NCBI GenBank assembly: GCA_017454585.1
Contig: JAFTCU010000305.1
Coordinates: 1-5,611, forward strand
Source of the DNA: Thermoguttaceae bacterium
Lineage (GTDB): Bacteria > Planctomycetota > Planctomycetia > Pirellulales > Thermoguttaceae
Reading direction: 5' to 3'
Length of the DNA stretch: 5,611 nt
Shown here piece after piece: positions 1 through 5,564 of the stretch; the first letter of the stretch is position 1; the number at the start of each line of letters is the position of its first letter. Below the pieces are notes generated by a model. That model saw only the letters and a program-made list of their open reading frames with translations, was not told the DNA's origin and did no database searches. The position numbers and the translations under genes were made by a program.

Positions 1-1926
1 GAGGTTCCACCAGATCTTCGCCCAGACGGTCGGGCAGTACCACGGCCCCATCAGGTCGATCACGTGCCGGTCGGGGCGGGTCGCGCTGGCCAGCTTGTAC
101 ATCTGGATCCAGTAAAAACTTTCCATCTGCGTGTTCGGCACGGAGACGAAACTCATGGGGTAAAAGCCGTGCCACCACGCGCGGTGCGTTTCGATCAGGT
201 CGTTCCAGTCTTTTTCGAGCGTTCGCCGGACCGTCTCGCGGGCGATTTCGGAGGCGGTGGTTTCCGGGAACGTGTCGAGCAGTGAGAGGACCACCTGCGA
301 GCGCGGTGCGGCGGCACCCTGAACCGGACGTTCGGCCCAGGCGGCGGAAAACTGCCCGCCGGCGACACGGTTCTGCACGGAGTACGAGATCCCGCCGTCC
401 TGTTTCAGTTCCACCGGCGGATTGAGCGGGTCGGGCAGATGATTCGCCCGCTTCTCACGATAGACCAGCGGCTCTTCCGATTCCCACGCGAAAACGGCCT
501 CTTTTTCGCCGTCAAGCCGTTCCACGTCGATGAGCAAAACCATGTCTTGCGAGAGATCCAGCGCGCGGAAGCGGATCCGGCCCTCGGTCGTTTCCAGCTC
601 GAAGCGTGTTTCGGCGTTCCAGAGGTCCAGCCGGGCCGAGCCGGCGAGGATCTTCCCCTTCGTTTTCAGGAGGAGCCGCCCGACCGGGATGCGGAAATTG
701 CCGAGCCGGTGGTCGGTGATGTCCGTTCTTCCAACGTCAAAAGCGATCTCGTGGTCAGAACGTTTGTAGATCATCGTCCCCATCAGGCCATTCCCCAGAA
801 AGGACGACTCAAAGTAACTGTCCGGCAGCGTTTCCCAAATGAGATCCTGCCGGGCGAGAAAATCTTCCCAATTAATGGCCTTACCGCTTTGCGCCAACTC
901 CTCACTCTTCACTCCTGACTCCTCACTCGTATTGAGGAACTCGCCTTCGCGGATCATCCGCCCGACTTTTTGCAGGGTTTGGACGTCAATGTCGCGCAGC
1001 CGGCCGTTGTAGCCGGGGCCGACGTCCAGCGAGAAAATGTTGCCGTATTTGACCGCACCGAGGTAGTCGCTGTAGATCTTCTCCGCGTCGGTGCAAAGGC
1101 CGTCGTGTTTGGGGAGCGAGTAAAACCACTGCGCCCCGCCCTCATGCTTGGGGAGGATCGGGTACGTAAACTCGGCGGCGAGGTATTGGTCGTACGACGC
1201 GGCGTTGCGATTGTACCCGGCCCCCGAGGCGTCGTCCAGAGCGGACGGCTTGCCGCGTTCGCCGATGCGCACCTCGCCGGAGCACTCGCCGTGATTGTAG
1301 CCGATGAGCGTGTACGGCTGGACCTCGTGGCAAAACGCGGTCGTTTCTTCGTGCGAAAGCCCGCCGGTCCCTGCCGCGTGGTCAAACCAGATGTACTCGA
1401 TCGGGCCGTACTGGGTCAGAAGCTCTTTGAGTTGGGCCTTTTTCACTTCGGGATTAACGGAGTGGTTGTTCCGGTACACGCCGCCGGGCCAGTTCCAGTC
1501 CCCTTCGGAGAAGTAGAGCGCGAGCTTGATGCCGTACTTGTCGCAGGACTTTCGCAGCTCGGCCAGAACGTCCTTTGTCAGCGGCGAGTTGGTCGATTTG
1601 AATTCGGTCGTTTTCGTGTCCCAGAGGCAGAAACCGTCGTGATGTTTCGCCAGAAAGAGGATGTAGCCCATGCCGGCTTCTTTGGCCGTTCGCGCCCACT
1701 GGTCCGTATCGACCCCGGTCGCGCGGAAGAAATCGGGCGTTTTTCCCGCCGGGTCGGTCCACTCCGTGCCGGAAAAAGTGCTCAGCGACCAGCAGACGAA
1801 CATGCCCCACTTGAGGTCTTTCAATTCCTGGGCGCGATGCTGATAAAACTCCGCCGCCGGTTCCGCCTGAGAAAATGCGGGAAGAAGGGAGGCCAGTAAA
1901 CTCAAAACGGTGACGAATCTTTTCAT
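1..1926 (-). CDS. Secreted GH29-like alpha-L-fucosidase fused to a GH95-like glycosidase domain (3' end outside window)
   Basis: The frame is open for 642 codons from the ATG at 1924-1926 to the window edge. Residues 1-21 form a signal peptide (MKRF, hydrophobic core, FSQA before Glu22), so the protein is exported. Residues about 25-330 resemble GH29 alpha-L-fucosidases: WGMFVCW (40-46), KHHDGFCLWDT (94-104), YIWFDH (178-183) with Asp182 as likely nucleophile, and the domain-closing DVGPGYNGRLRDIDV (301-315). The conserved His of the first motif is Cys45. Residues 333-349 are a low-complexity linker made by a heptamer DNA repeat. From about 352 a second domain begins: a beta-sandwich-like part with SSFLGNGLMGTMIY (374-387) and GRTDITDHRLGNF (399-411), then the start of an alpha-barrel (SFYWIQMYKLASATRP, 603-618; DLMGPWY, 624-630; WWNL at the edge), as in GH95-type six-hairpin glycosidases. 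The active-site region of the second domain lies mostly beyond the edge. Likely role: release of fucose or a related sugar from polysaccharide. The family of domain 1 is fairly secure; GH95 versus a relative is less so. Confidence 0.85.
   Translation of the reverse strand, partial: MKRFVTVLSLLASLLPAFSQAEPAAEFYQHRAQELKDLKWGMFVCWSLSTFSGTEWTDPAGKTPDFFRATGVDTDQWARTAKEAGMGYILFLAKHHDGFCLWDTKTTEFKSTNSPLTKDVLAELRKSCDKYGIKLALYFSEGDWNWPGGVYRNNHSVNPEVKKAQLKELLTQYGPIEYIWFDHAAGTGGLSHEETTAFCHEVQPYTLIGYNHGECSGEVRIGERGKPSALDDASGAGYNRNAASYDQYLAAEFTYPILPKHEGGAQWFYSLPKHDGLCTDAEKIYSDYLGAVKYGNIFSLDVGPGYNGRLRDIDVQTLQKVGRMIREGEFLNTSEESGVKSEELAQSGKAINWEDFLARQDLIWETLPDSYFESSFLGNGLMGTMIYKRSDHEIAFDVGRTDITDHRLGNFRIPVGRLLLKTKGKILAGSARLDLWNAETRFELETTEGRIRFRALDLSQDMVLLIDVERLDGEKEAVFAWESEEPLVYREKRANHLPDPLNPPVELKQDGGISYSVQNRVAGGQFSAAWAERPVQGAAAPRSQVVLSLLDTFPETTASEIARETVRRTLEKDWNDLIETHRAWWHGFYPMSFVSVPNTQMESFYWIQMYKLASATRPDRHVIDLMGPWYCPTVWAKIWWNL
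897..928 (-). repeat. Tandem heptamer repeat inside the glycosidase gene
   Basis: On the minus strand four consecutive 7-nt units read GAGTGAG, GAGTCAG, GAGTGAA and GAGTGAG (928 down to 901), followed by a partial unit GAGT (900-897). The tract is in frame and encodes residues about 333-343 (Ser/Glu-rich) exactly between the two catalytic domains. Seven is not a multiple of three, so gain or loss of one unit would shift the frame of the second domain. Confidence 0.85.
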
Positions 1927-1936
1927 GGGCTGGAAA

Positions 1937-1940
1937 TCCT
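1937..1940 (-). promoter_or_regulatory. Possible ribosome binding site of the fusion glycosidase
   Basis: On the minus strand AGGA lies 10 nt before the ATG at 1926. It is a short match to Shine-Dalgarno and supports this start together with the signal peptide that begins at once. No convincing promoter is visible in the 66-bp gap to the gene upstream, so read-through from upstream is possible. Confidence 0.4.
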
Positions 1941-1962
1941 GTGGGCGGCAAAAAAGGAGGAA

Positions 1963-1983
1963 GTGTTGAGTGTGGAGTTGAAA
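1963..1983 (+). repeat. Degenerate heptamer repeat in the spacer upstream of the fusion gene
   Basis: Three consecutive 7-nt units read GTGTTGA, GTGTGGA and GTTGAAA on the plus strand. Rephased, they resemble the GTGAGGA-type units of the tract at 897-928, which lies on the opposite strand. The tract sits between the stop of the small membrane gene and the start of the fusion gene. The third unit is poorly conserved, so the array may be only two good copies. Confidence 0.5.
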
Positions 1984-1992
1984 AGCCTTCGG

Positions 1993-2424
1993 CTATTTAA
2001 TAAATTCTTCTTCAAAATGAGTCAACATGATCTTGATTGGCTCTGAATAAATATTATAAATATCACTAAAGTCCATGCCAGCGAAAAATAAAATTACTTT
2101 CACTCCCGCTATAAAGACAATGAGCATCATGATTATTTCAAATAACGTCTCTTTAGTGGTTTTCCGTAATTGAAATGGTCCATCTGGTTCCGGGTTGCGA
2201 TATTCTGCATGATAAAAGATCGCTCTCAGTAATATGTGGAGAAATGCCAAGATTGTGTGAAATGGCAAAATTAAAAGTGCTACAGTTTTTGCCAGATCAA
2301 CGTCATATATGAATCTGGTACAAATTATTACAATAATCCAGAGTATACTATAAAGTACACACTCTGTAAGGCCATCATATTTATAACAGGCATAGTCGTG
2401 GAACAAATATAATTGTTTTTTCAT
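1993..2424 (-). CDS. Small three-helix membrane protein of unknown function, AT-rich
   Basis: The product has 143 residues and ends at TAG (1993-1995). Hydrophobic segments at about residues 22-40, 46-70 and 94-116 predict three membrane helices. They are separated by a polar loop with YRNPEPDGPFQLRK (75-88) and followed by an acidic tail ending HFEEEFIK. I recognise no family and assign no function. I chose the ATG at 2422-2424 over a TTG at 2458-2460 because AAGGGAA lies just before it and the N-terminus begins MKKQ. The coding region is roughly one third GC by eye, against about 60% on either side, and is rich in Ile, Phe and AT-ending codons. This points to recent acquisition or a different origin from the carbohydrate genes around it. 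It is in the same direction as both neighbours and could be co-transcribed. Confidence 0.75.
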   Translation of the reverse strand: MKKQLYLFHDYACYKYDGLTECVLYSILWIIVIICTRFIYDVDLAKTVALLILPFHTILAFLHILLRAIFYHAEYRNPEPDGPFQLRKTTKETLFEIIMMLIVFIAGVKVILFFAGMDFSDIYNIYSEPIKIMLTHFEEEFIK

Positions 2425-2428
2425 GCAA

Positions 2429-2435
2429 TTCCCTT
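2429..2435 (-). promoter_or_regulatory. Ribosome binding site of the small membrane protein
   Basis: The minus strand carries AAGGGAA ending 4 nt before the ATG at 2424 (6 nt after AAGGG), a usable Shine-Dalgarno position. It decides the ATG over the upstream in-frame TTG at 2460. Confidence 0.55.
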
Positions 2436-2470
2436 GGTAAAGGAGTGCAGTAAAACCCAAAACAGATGGA

Positions 2471-2508
2471 GGAGAATAGAGACCATTAAACTTGGTCCTC
2501 TATTCTCC
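2471..2508 (-). terminator. Imperfect 38-nt palindrome between esterase and membrane gene, possible terminator
   Basis: Plus-strand arm GGAGAATAGAGACCA (2471-2485) pairs with TGGTCCTCTATTCTCC (2493-2508): 11 bp, a single-base bulge, then 4 bp, around a 7-nt loop. It begins 19 nt after the esterase stop codon. In the minus-strand transcript the stem is followed by a tract with TGTTTTGGGTTTT rather than an immediate U-run, so it is not a textbook intrinsic terminator. It could instead protect the 3' end of the esterase mRNA, act as an attenuator in the leader of the membrane gene, or mark the edge of an inserted segment. Confidence 0.55.
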
Positions 2509-2527
2509 ACATTATAATCACCAGGCG

Positions 2528-5227
2528 TCACTTCTCTTCCGGGACCTTTTCCCAGCGGAGGCCGGAAACCGTCAGTTTGCCGGCTTTCTCCAGAGCGGCC
2601 CGGAGGTCCGGAAGGTCGTAAACCTGCAGCGCGCCGTGAACGATACTGGCCAGCGGTGTGTGAGAAAAACCGCCGTTTTCGACCATATTCGTCCAGCTCA
2701 CGAGCGTGTTGACGACGGTCAGATGCCCGAACGTCTCCGGCTCGCAGAACTCCGCGTGCAGGGCGGGAATGGAAGCCTCATTCATGGCGATGCAGTCCAC
2801 TTTCTGCGCCTTGAGCTCCGTCTTGAGGAACCGGCTCAGGTTGAAGAGGTCTTCCGCGCGGAACCCGACGTACGTTTTGTTCAGGTCAAACGCGAAATAG
2901 CAGTCCCAGCCGTCCTGACCGAAGTGGTTGCAGTTGAAGTAGTTCTGGCCGAGTTGCTGTGTCTCGCCGTAGCCGCGCAGGTCCACGGTCAAGACCGGCC
3001 TGCCGCTTTCCAGAAGGCCGTTGACGATCTCCGCGCCGTCCGCCTTGCCTTTATCACTGACGAAAAGTGTGACCTTCGTCATGTCGGCGTTGCGAGGCAC
3101 GAGCCAGAGCGCCGTCATGTAGAGTTTCGGCTCGACCTGGAACACGATTCGCTGCGCCTCGGCCAGCGGCGGTATGAGACCATCCGGCGCGGCGATCAGC
3201 TCGGGAATGTCCTCGGACGACAAAACGGTCAGCGGAGCGATGTCTTTGGACTCGCGGAAAAGCGCCTGCTCGCGGACTTTGACCCGCATTTCGTCCACGG
3301 GAGTTTTGGTCCAAAGCTCGGCGCGTTTGGCGGTGAGCTCTTTCGCAAAATCGCGGTTAATGTCGAACGTCGTTCGTGCGCCCGGAATGTCCTGAATGCT
3401 GCCGGTCTCCGTGACACGGAGTTCTTCAGGAGTCAGTTCCAGAACGCGGTCCGGCTCGGTGATCGGCTCGGTCTTGTTCGGGCCAACGACCGCTTCACTC
3501 CCGCCGATCAGGAACCGCTTCATGAACCGGACCGTCGCGGTACGCAGAAAGAGGTCGTAGCCGTGCGTGTTGAACGTTTCGGCCAGATTCATCCGTTCGG
3601 GGTAGCCGAGCAGACCGAACATACGCTTGCTGTAGCGGTAGGAGTCCCACGTCTGCTTGATCGGGAAAAAGTCCTTGGTCGCGCAGCCGATCATCGTCGG
3701 TTTGGGGGCGCGCATCATGCAGTAGTCGGCGTGTTCCAGCCCGAAATCGAGCTGGCCGAAAACGTGCTGCTCGGCGTCCGATTCGGGCAGACCGCGGCGG
3801 TACATGCCCGCCAGGGAGGTCAGGTAGCAGAGCGACGCGGCGACTTCAATGCGGTCGTCGAGCGCCATGAAATACGCCGTCTGCGTGCCACCGCCGGAAA
3901 GCCCGCACGCGCCGATCATCTCGGGGTTCACTTCCGGGCGGGACTTCAGGTAGTCGATCCCACGCATACCGTCCCAGATCTCGAACCAGTTCGTGTTGTG
4001 TCCGAGCGCCATGCAGCCGATGCCGAGCAGGTTGTGCGCGTGGACGGAGATCGGGGGATTCGGGCGCTTGTACTGGAGCCGCTCACCCTGATCGATCGGG
4101 TCGAAAATCAGCGCCGCCATGCCGTTGAGGGCCAGCAGAGCGGAAACGCGCTGGTAATTGGTGTACCCTTTGCCGTTCGCGGAATGCCCGCACGCAACCA
4201 GAACGCCCGGCCACGGTTTCGGGTATTTCGTCTCGTCCGGCATGAAAAAGTTGGCCGTCACCCAGAAATTGGGCTGGGACTCGTAGCGGACCTTCTCGAC
4301 CGTGTAGCCTTCTTTTTCCACCTTGCCCGTAATGACCGGATTGAGCGGGTTTCGTTCCGGGAACGCGCCAATCTGCTTGAAGAAGAAGTCCTTGCGCACT
4401 TTCTGGTACTCGGCGATTTCTTCGGGCGTTTTCGCTTTCTCGTAGTTCTCGATCCAGCGCGCCTCGGCTTTGTCGAGCAGGGTCAGCATCCATTCGTGCA
4501 TCATGAAGCGGTTTTCGCACTCAACGCCCTCGGCCGTTTTGATGATCCCCTCGGGCAAAGCCGGCGCAGAGAAAACCTCCTGATCGACCATTTTGGCCGT
4601 GATCAAACCGCCGCGCATGATCAAATCGGGATTAATGCCCATGCTCTCGAAGCGTTCCACGAGTTCTTTGTTGAGGAACGTCTTGCCCTTGACGAGCGGC
4701 TGGATTTCAGCGGCGGACGCACGCTTGATATTTTGCAGCGCGTTCACCACGTCAAAGAAAATGTACCGCCCGGTTGCGGGGGCGGGGAACTGGATCCGGA
4801 CGGTCTTGACCGGGGTTTCGTACTTCGGGTAAACCACGCCCGTCCAGACCGGCTCGCCCTTTTGGTTCAGGTCGTCGCAGACGTAAACCTTAACGTTTTC
4901 GAACGTTCCGTTCGTGATGTCCTCGCGGGGCGTGTAGTCGAAACCTTCGATGGCCATCGGCTCCTGAAGGTCCAGCGCGATCCAGTGCGGCGGGTCAACC
5001 GCGGGATCTTCAAACCGGGTGTGCCAGTAGGTGTGCAGATCGCCGTCGCAGGCGCGGTACGCCTCGTTGCGCGGGTTCTCGCTGTTCACGAGGACCTCGA
5101 CTTTGAAGAGGTGGGGTGGGATTCCGGGGGGGGGCGCGTCCTGAGCCTGTGCGCCTTGAAACGCCGCGGTGAGTCCGCAGAGCGTCAGGGCGAAAATCAA
5201 AAGACTGTGGGGAGGTAGGGTTTTCAT
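2528..5227 (-). CDS. Secreted acetylxylan-esterase-like alpha/beta-hydrolase with F5/8-type-C-like domain
   Basis: The product has 899 residues. Residues 1-28 are a signal peptide with cleavage after AQA. Residues about 40-178 look like an F5/8-type-C (discoidin, CBM32-like) domain: NEAYRACDGDLHTYWHTRF (54-72), HWIALDLQEP (81-90) and TGRYIFFDV (152-160); such domains often bind galactose-type sugars. Residues about 280-575 form the catalytic alpha/beta-hydrolase: GVLVACGHSANGKGY (341-355), nucleophile elbow CGLSGGGTQT with Ser444, KDFFP with Asp519, and FNTHGYD with His555. Together these resemble the acetylxylan-esterase-like hydrolases common in PVC bacteria. Residues about 700-899 repeat a hydrolase-like pattern (VDLRGYGET, 748-756; YDLPDLRAAL, 870-879), but where a Ser elbow is expected there is MNEAS (815-819). 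The start at 5225-5227 fits the signal peptide; an in-frame TTG at 5290 would leave almost no leader. There is no clear Shine-Dalgarno. Likely role: removal of acetyl or similar esters from polysaccharide outside the cytoplasm. The exact substrate is not readable. Confidence 0.88.
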   Translation of the reverse strand: MKTLPPHSLLIFALTLCGLTAAFQGAQAQDAPPPGIPPHLFKVEVLVNSENPRNEAYRACDGDLHTYWHTRFEDPAVDPPHWIALDLQEPMAIEGFDYTPREDITNGTFENVKVYVCDDLNQKGEPVWTGVVYPKYETPVKTVRIQFPAPATGRYIFFDVVNALQNIKRASAAEIQPLVKGKTFLNKELVERFESMGINPDLIMRGGLITAKMVDQEVFSAPALPEGIIKTAEGVECENRFMMHEWMLTLLDKAEARWIENYEKAKTPEEIAEYQKVRKDFFFKQIGAFPERNPLNPVITGKVEKEGYTVEKVRYESQPNFWVTANFFMPDETKYPKPWPGVLVACGHSANGKGYTNYQRVSALLALNGMAALIFDPIDQGERLQYKRPNPPISVHAHNLLGIGCMALGHNTNWFEIWDGMRGIDYLKSRPEVNPEMIGACGLSGGGTQTAYFMALDDRIEVAASLCYLTSLAGMYRRGLPESDAEQHVFGQLDFGLEHADYCMMRAPKPTMIGCATKDFFPIKQTWDSYRYSKRMFGLLGYPERMNLAETFNTHGYDLFLRTATVRFMKRFLIGGSEAVVGPNKTEPITEPDRVLELTPEELRVTETGSIQDIPGARTTFDINRDFAKELTAKRAELWTKTPVDEMRVKVREQALFRESKDIAPLTVLSSEDIPELIAAPDGLIPPLAEAQRIVFQVEPKLYMTALWLVPRNADMTKVTLFVSDKGKADGAEIVNGLLESGRPVLTVDLRGYGETQQLGQNYFNCNHFGQDGWDCYFAFDLNKTYVGFRAEDLFNLSRFLKTELKAQKVDCIAMNEASIPALHAEFCEPETFGHLTVVNTLVSWTNMVENGGFSHTPLASIVHGALQVYDLPDLRAALEKAGKLTVSGLRWEKVPEEK
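5126..5134 (-). repeat. C9 homopolymer in the esterase coding region
   Basis: Nine consecutive G on the plus strand (C9 in the coding strand) encode Pro32-Pro33-Pro34 just after the signal-peptide cleavage site. With the G-runs at 5113-5116 and 5118-5120, the plus (template) strand also satisfies a simple G-quadruplex pattern of four G3+ runs with short loops. Confidence 0.8.
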
Positions 5228-5255
5228 AATCGTTGAGAAAAAGGAAGGGGTGAAA

Positions 5256-5302
5256 TCAGGCAACTTCCCAAAAACCGCGTTTTTACACAAAAGTTGGCCT
5301 GA
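5256..5302 (-). promoter_or_regulatory. Nested hairpin in the esterase 5' leader
   Basis: TCAGGCAACTT (5256-5266) pairs with AAGTTGGCCTGA (5291-5302) with one bulged base. Inside it AAAAAC (5270-5275) and GTTTTT (5279-5284) form a perfect 6-bp stem on a CGC loop. From the promoter at 5309-5337 transcription should start near 5302, so the hairpin would begin at about the first nucleotide of the mRNA and end about 28 nt before the start codon. A pyrimidine-rich stretch separates it from the ATG. It could stabilise the mRNA, attenuate transcription, or as DNA serve as an operator at the start site. Confidence 0.55.
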
Positions 5303-5308
5303 CCTATA

Positions 5309-5337
5309 ATTATAATACAGGGTGGAGAGGTTGTCAA
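5309..5337 (-). promoter_or_regulatory. Consensus sigma70-type promoter of the esterase
   Basis: On the minus strand TTGACA (5337-5332), a 17-bp spacer (5331-5315) and TATAAT (5314-5309) match both hexamers and the ideal spacing without a mismatch. It faces the esterase gene, whose start codon lies about 75 nt past the expected start site. It probably also drives the downstream genes if the palindrome at 2471-2508 is passed. Confidence 0.82.
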
Positions 5338-5363
5338 GAAGGGGCGCAAAAGATATTACGGGG

Positions 5364-5382
5364 ACGACGCTTCCAGCGTCGT
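5364..5382. repeat. Perfect short hairpin repeat, copy 1
   Basis: ACGACGCT and AGCGTCGT form a perfect 8-bp inverted repeat around TCC. A diverged copy of the same 17-nt core occurs at 5522-5538, so the two flank the multi-hairpin element between them. Confidence 0.75.
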
Positions 5383-5514
5383 TTAAAGGCCCCCTCCTTG
5401 AGGGGGCTGGCTCGCGCAGCGAGACTGGGGGGTTCCGACCAAAGGACGGGCTTTTCCCCTTTCGGAACCCCTCCGGCCCTGCGGGCCACCTCCCCTTTCA
5501 GGGGAGGCATTAAA
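5383..5514. repeat. Palindromic multi-hairpin repeat element, MITE-like, with TTAAA flanks
   Basis: A 122-bp core is bounded by direct TTAAA copies (5383-5387, 5510-5514). In order it holds hairpins at 5389-5407 (8-bp stem, CTT loop) and 5411-5423 (5-bp stem, GCA loop), a long-range stem pairing 5429-5438 with 5462-5471, and hairpins at 5475-5487 (5-bp stem, TGC loop) and 5489-5507 (8-bp stem, TTC loop). The right half is roughly the reverse complement of the left half, so the whole is one large imperfect inverted repeat. Such GC-rich palindromic units recur in the spacers of many bacterial genomes from my general recollection. No protein is encoded. It may be a non-autonomous mobile element or a structured spacer repeat that also ends transcription of the gene to its right. 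Confidence 0.7.
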
Positions 5515-5521
5515 TTGCGAG

Positions 5522-5538
5522 CGGCGCTTGCAGTGCCG
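5522..5538. repeat. Short hairpin repeat, copy 2 (diverged)
   Basis: CGGCGCT and AGTGCCG pair around TGC with one G-T wobble. Aligned with copy 1 (CGACGCTTCCAGCGTCG) it keeps the same length, loop position and most bases. The paired changes at the stem preserve pairing, which suggests the fold is what matters. Confidence 0.6.
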
Positions 5539-5543
5539 TTTTC

Positions 5544-5564
5544 TAATTCATAATTCGTAATTTT
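5544..5564. repeat. AT-rich heptamer repeat next to a stop codon
   Basis: Three consecutive 7-nt units read TAATTCA, TAATTCG and TAATTTT. The last unit overlaps the stop codon of the gene at the right edge. It has the same period as the GC-richer heptamer arrays at 897-928 and 1963-1983 but a different sequence. Confidence 0.6.

Noticed and set aside
970..1899. A 309-codon plus-strand open frame opposite the GH29-like domain
   Set aside because: It is an antisense shadow of the fusion glycosidase. Its translation is Arg/Val-rich without family motifs, while the opposite strand shows clear GH29 motifs.
1454..1951. A minus-strand 165-codon frame overlapping the start of the fusion gene
   Set aside because: It is in another frame of the same strand and reads a low-complexity Arg/Gly-rich peptide. 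The GH29 frame through the same bases is far better supported.
1984..1994. A hairpin AGCC-TTC-GGCT at the end of the membrane gene as intrinsic terminator
   Set aside because: The stem is only 4 bp and the following minus-strand tract CTTTTC is short. Too weak to call.
1950..2043. A GGAGG on the plus strand (1956-1960) followed by a TTG-started short frame
   Set aside because: The frame is only about two dozen codons, runs through the heptamer array and the antisense end of the membrane gene, and has no protein-like features.
2471..2520. An integron attC site beside the AT-rich gene
   Set aside because: The palindrome has a bulge and borders an odd gene, but no GTTRRRY/RYYYAAC core sites are present at its ends.
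2492..5218. A 908-codon open frame on the plus strand opposite the esterase
   Set aside because: It mirrors the codon structure of the GC-rich esterase gene on the other strand, has no recognisable motif, an Arg/Val-rich composition and no promoter or binding site of its own. The minus-strand frame has a signal peptide and catalytic motifs.
5228..5290. N-terminal extension of the esterase to an in-frame TTG at 5290
   Set aside because: It would put 21 residues in front of a standard signal peptide, run through the leader hairpin and leave only about 12 nt after the predicted transcription start.
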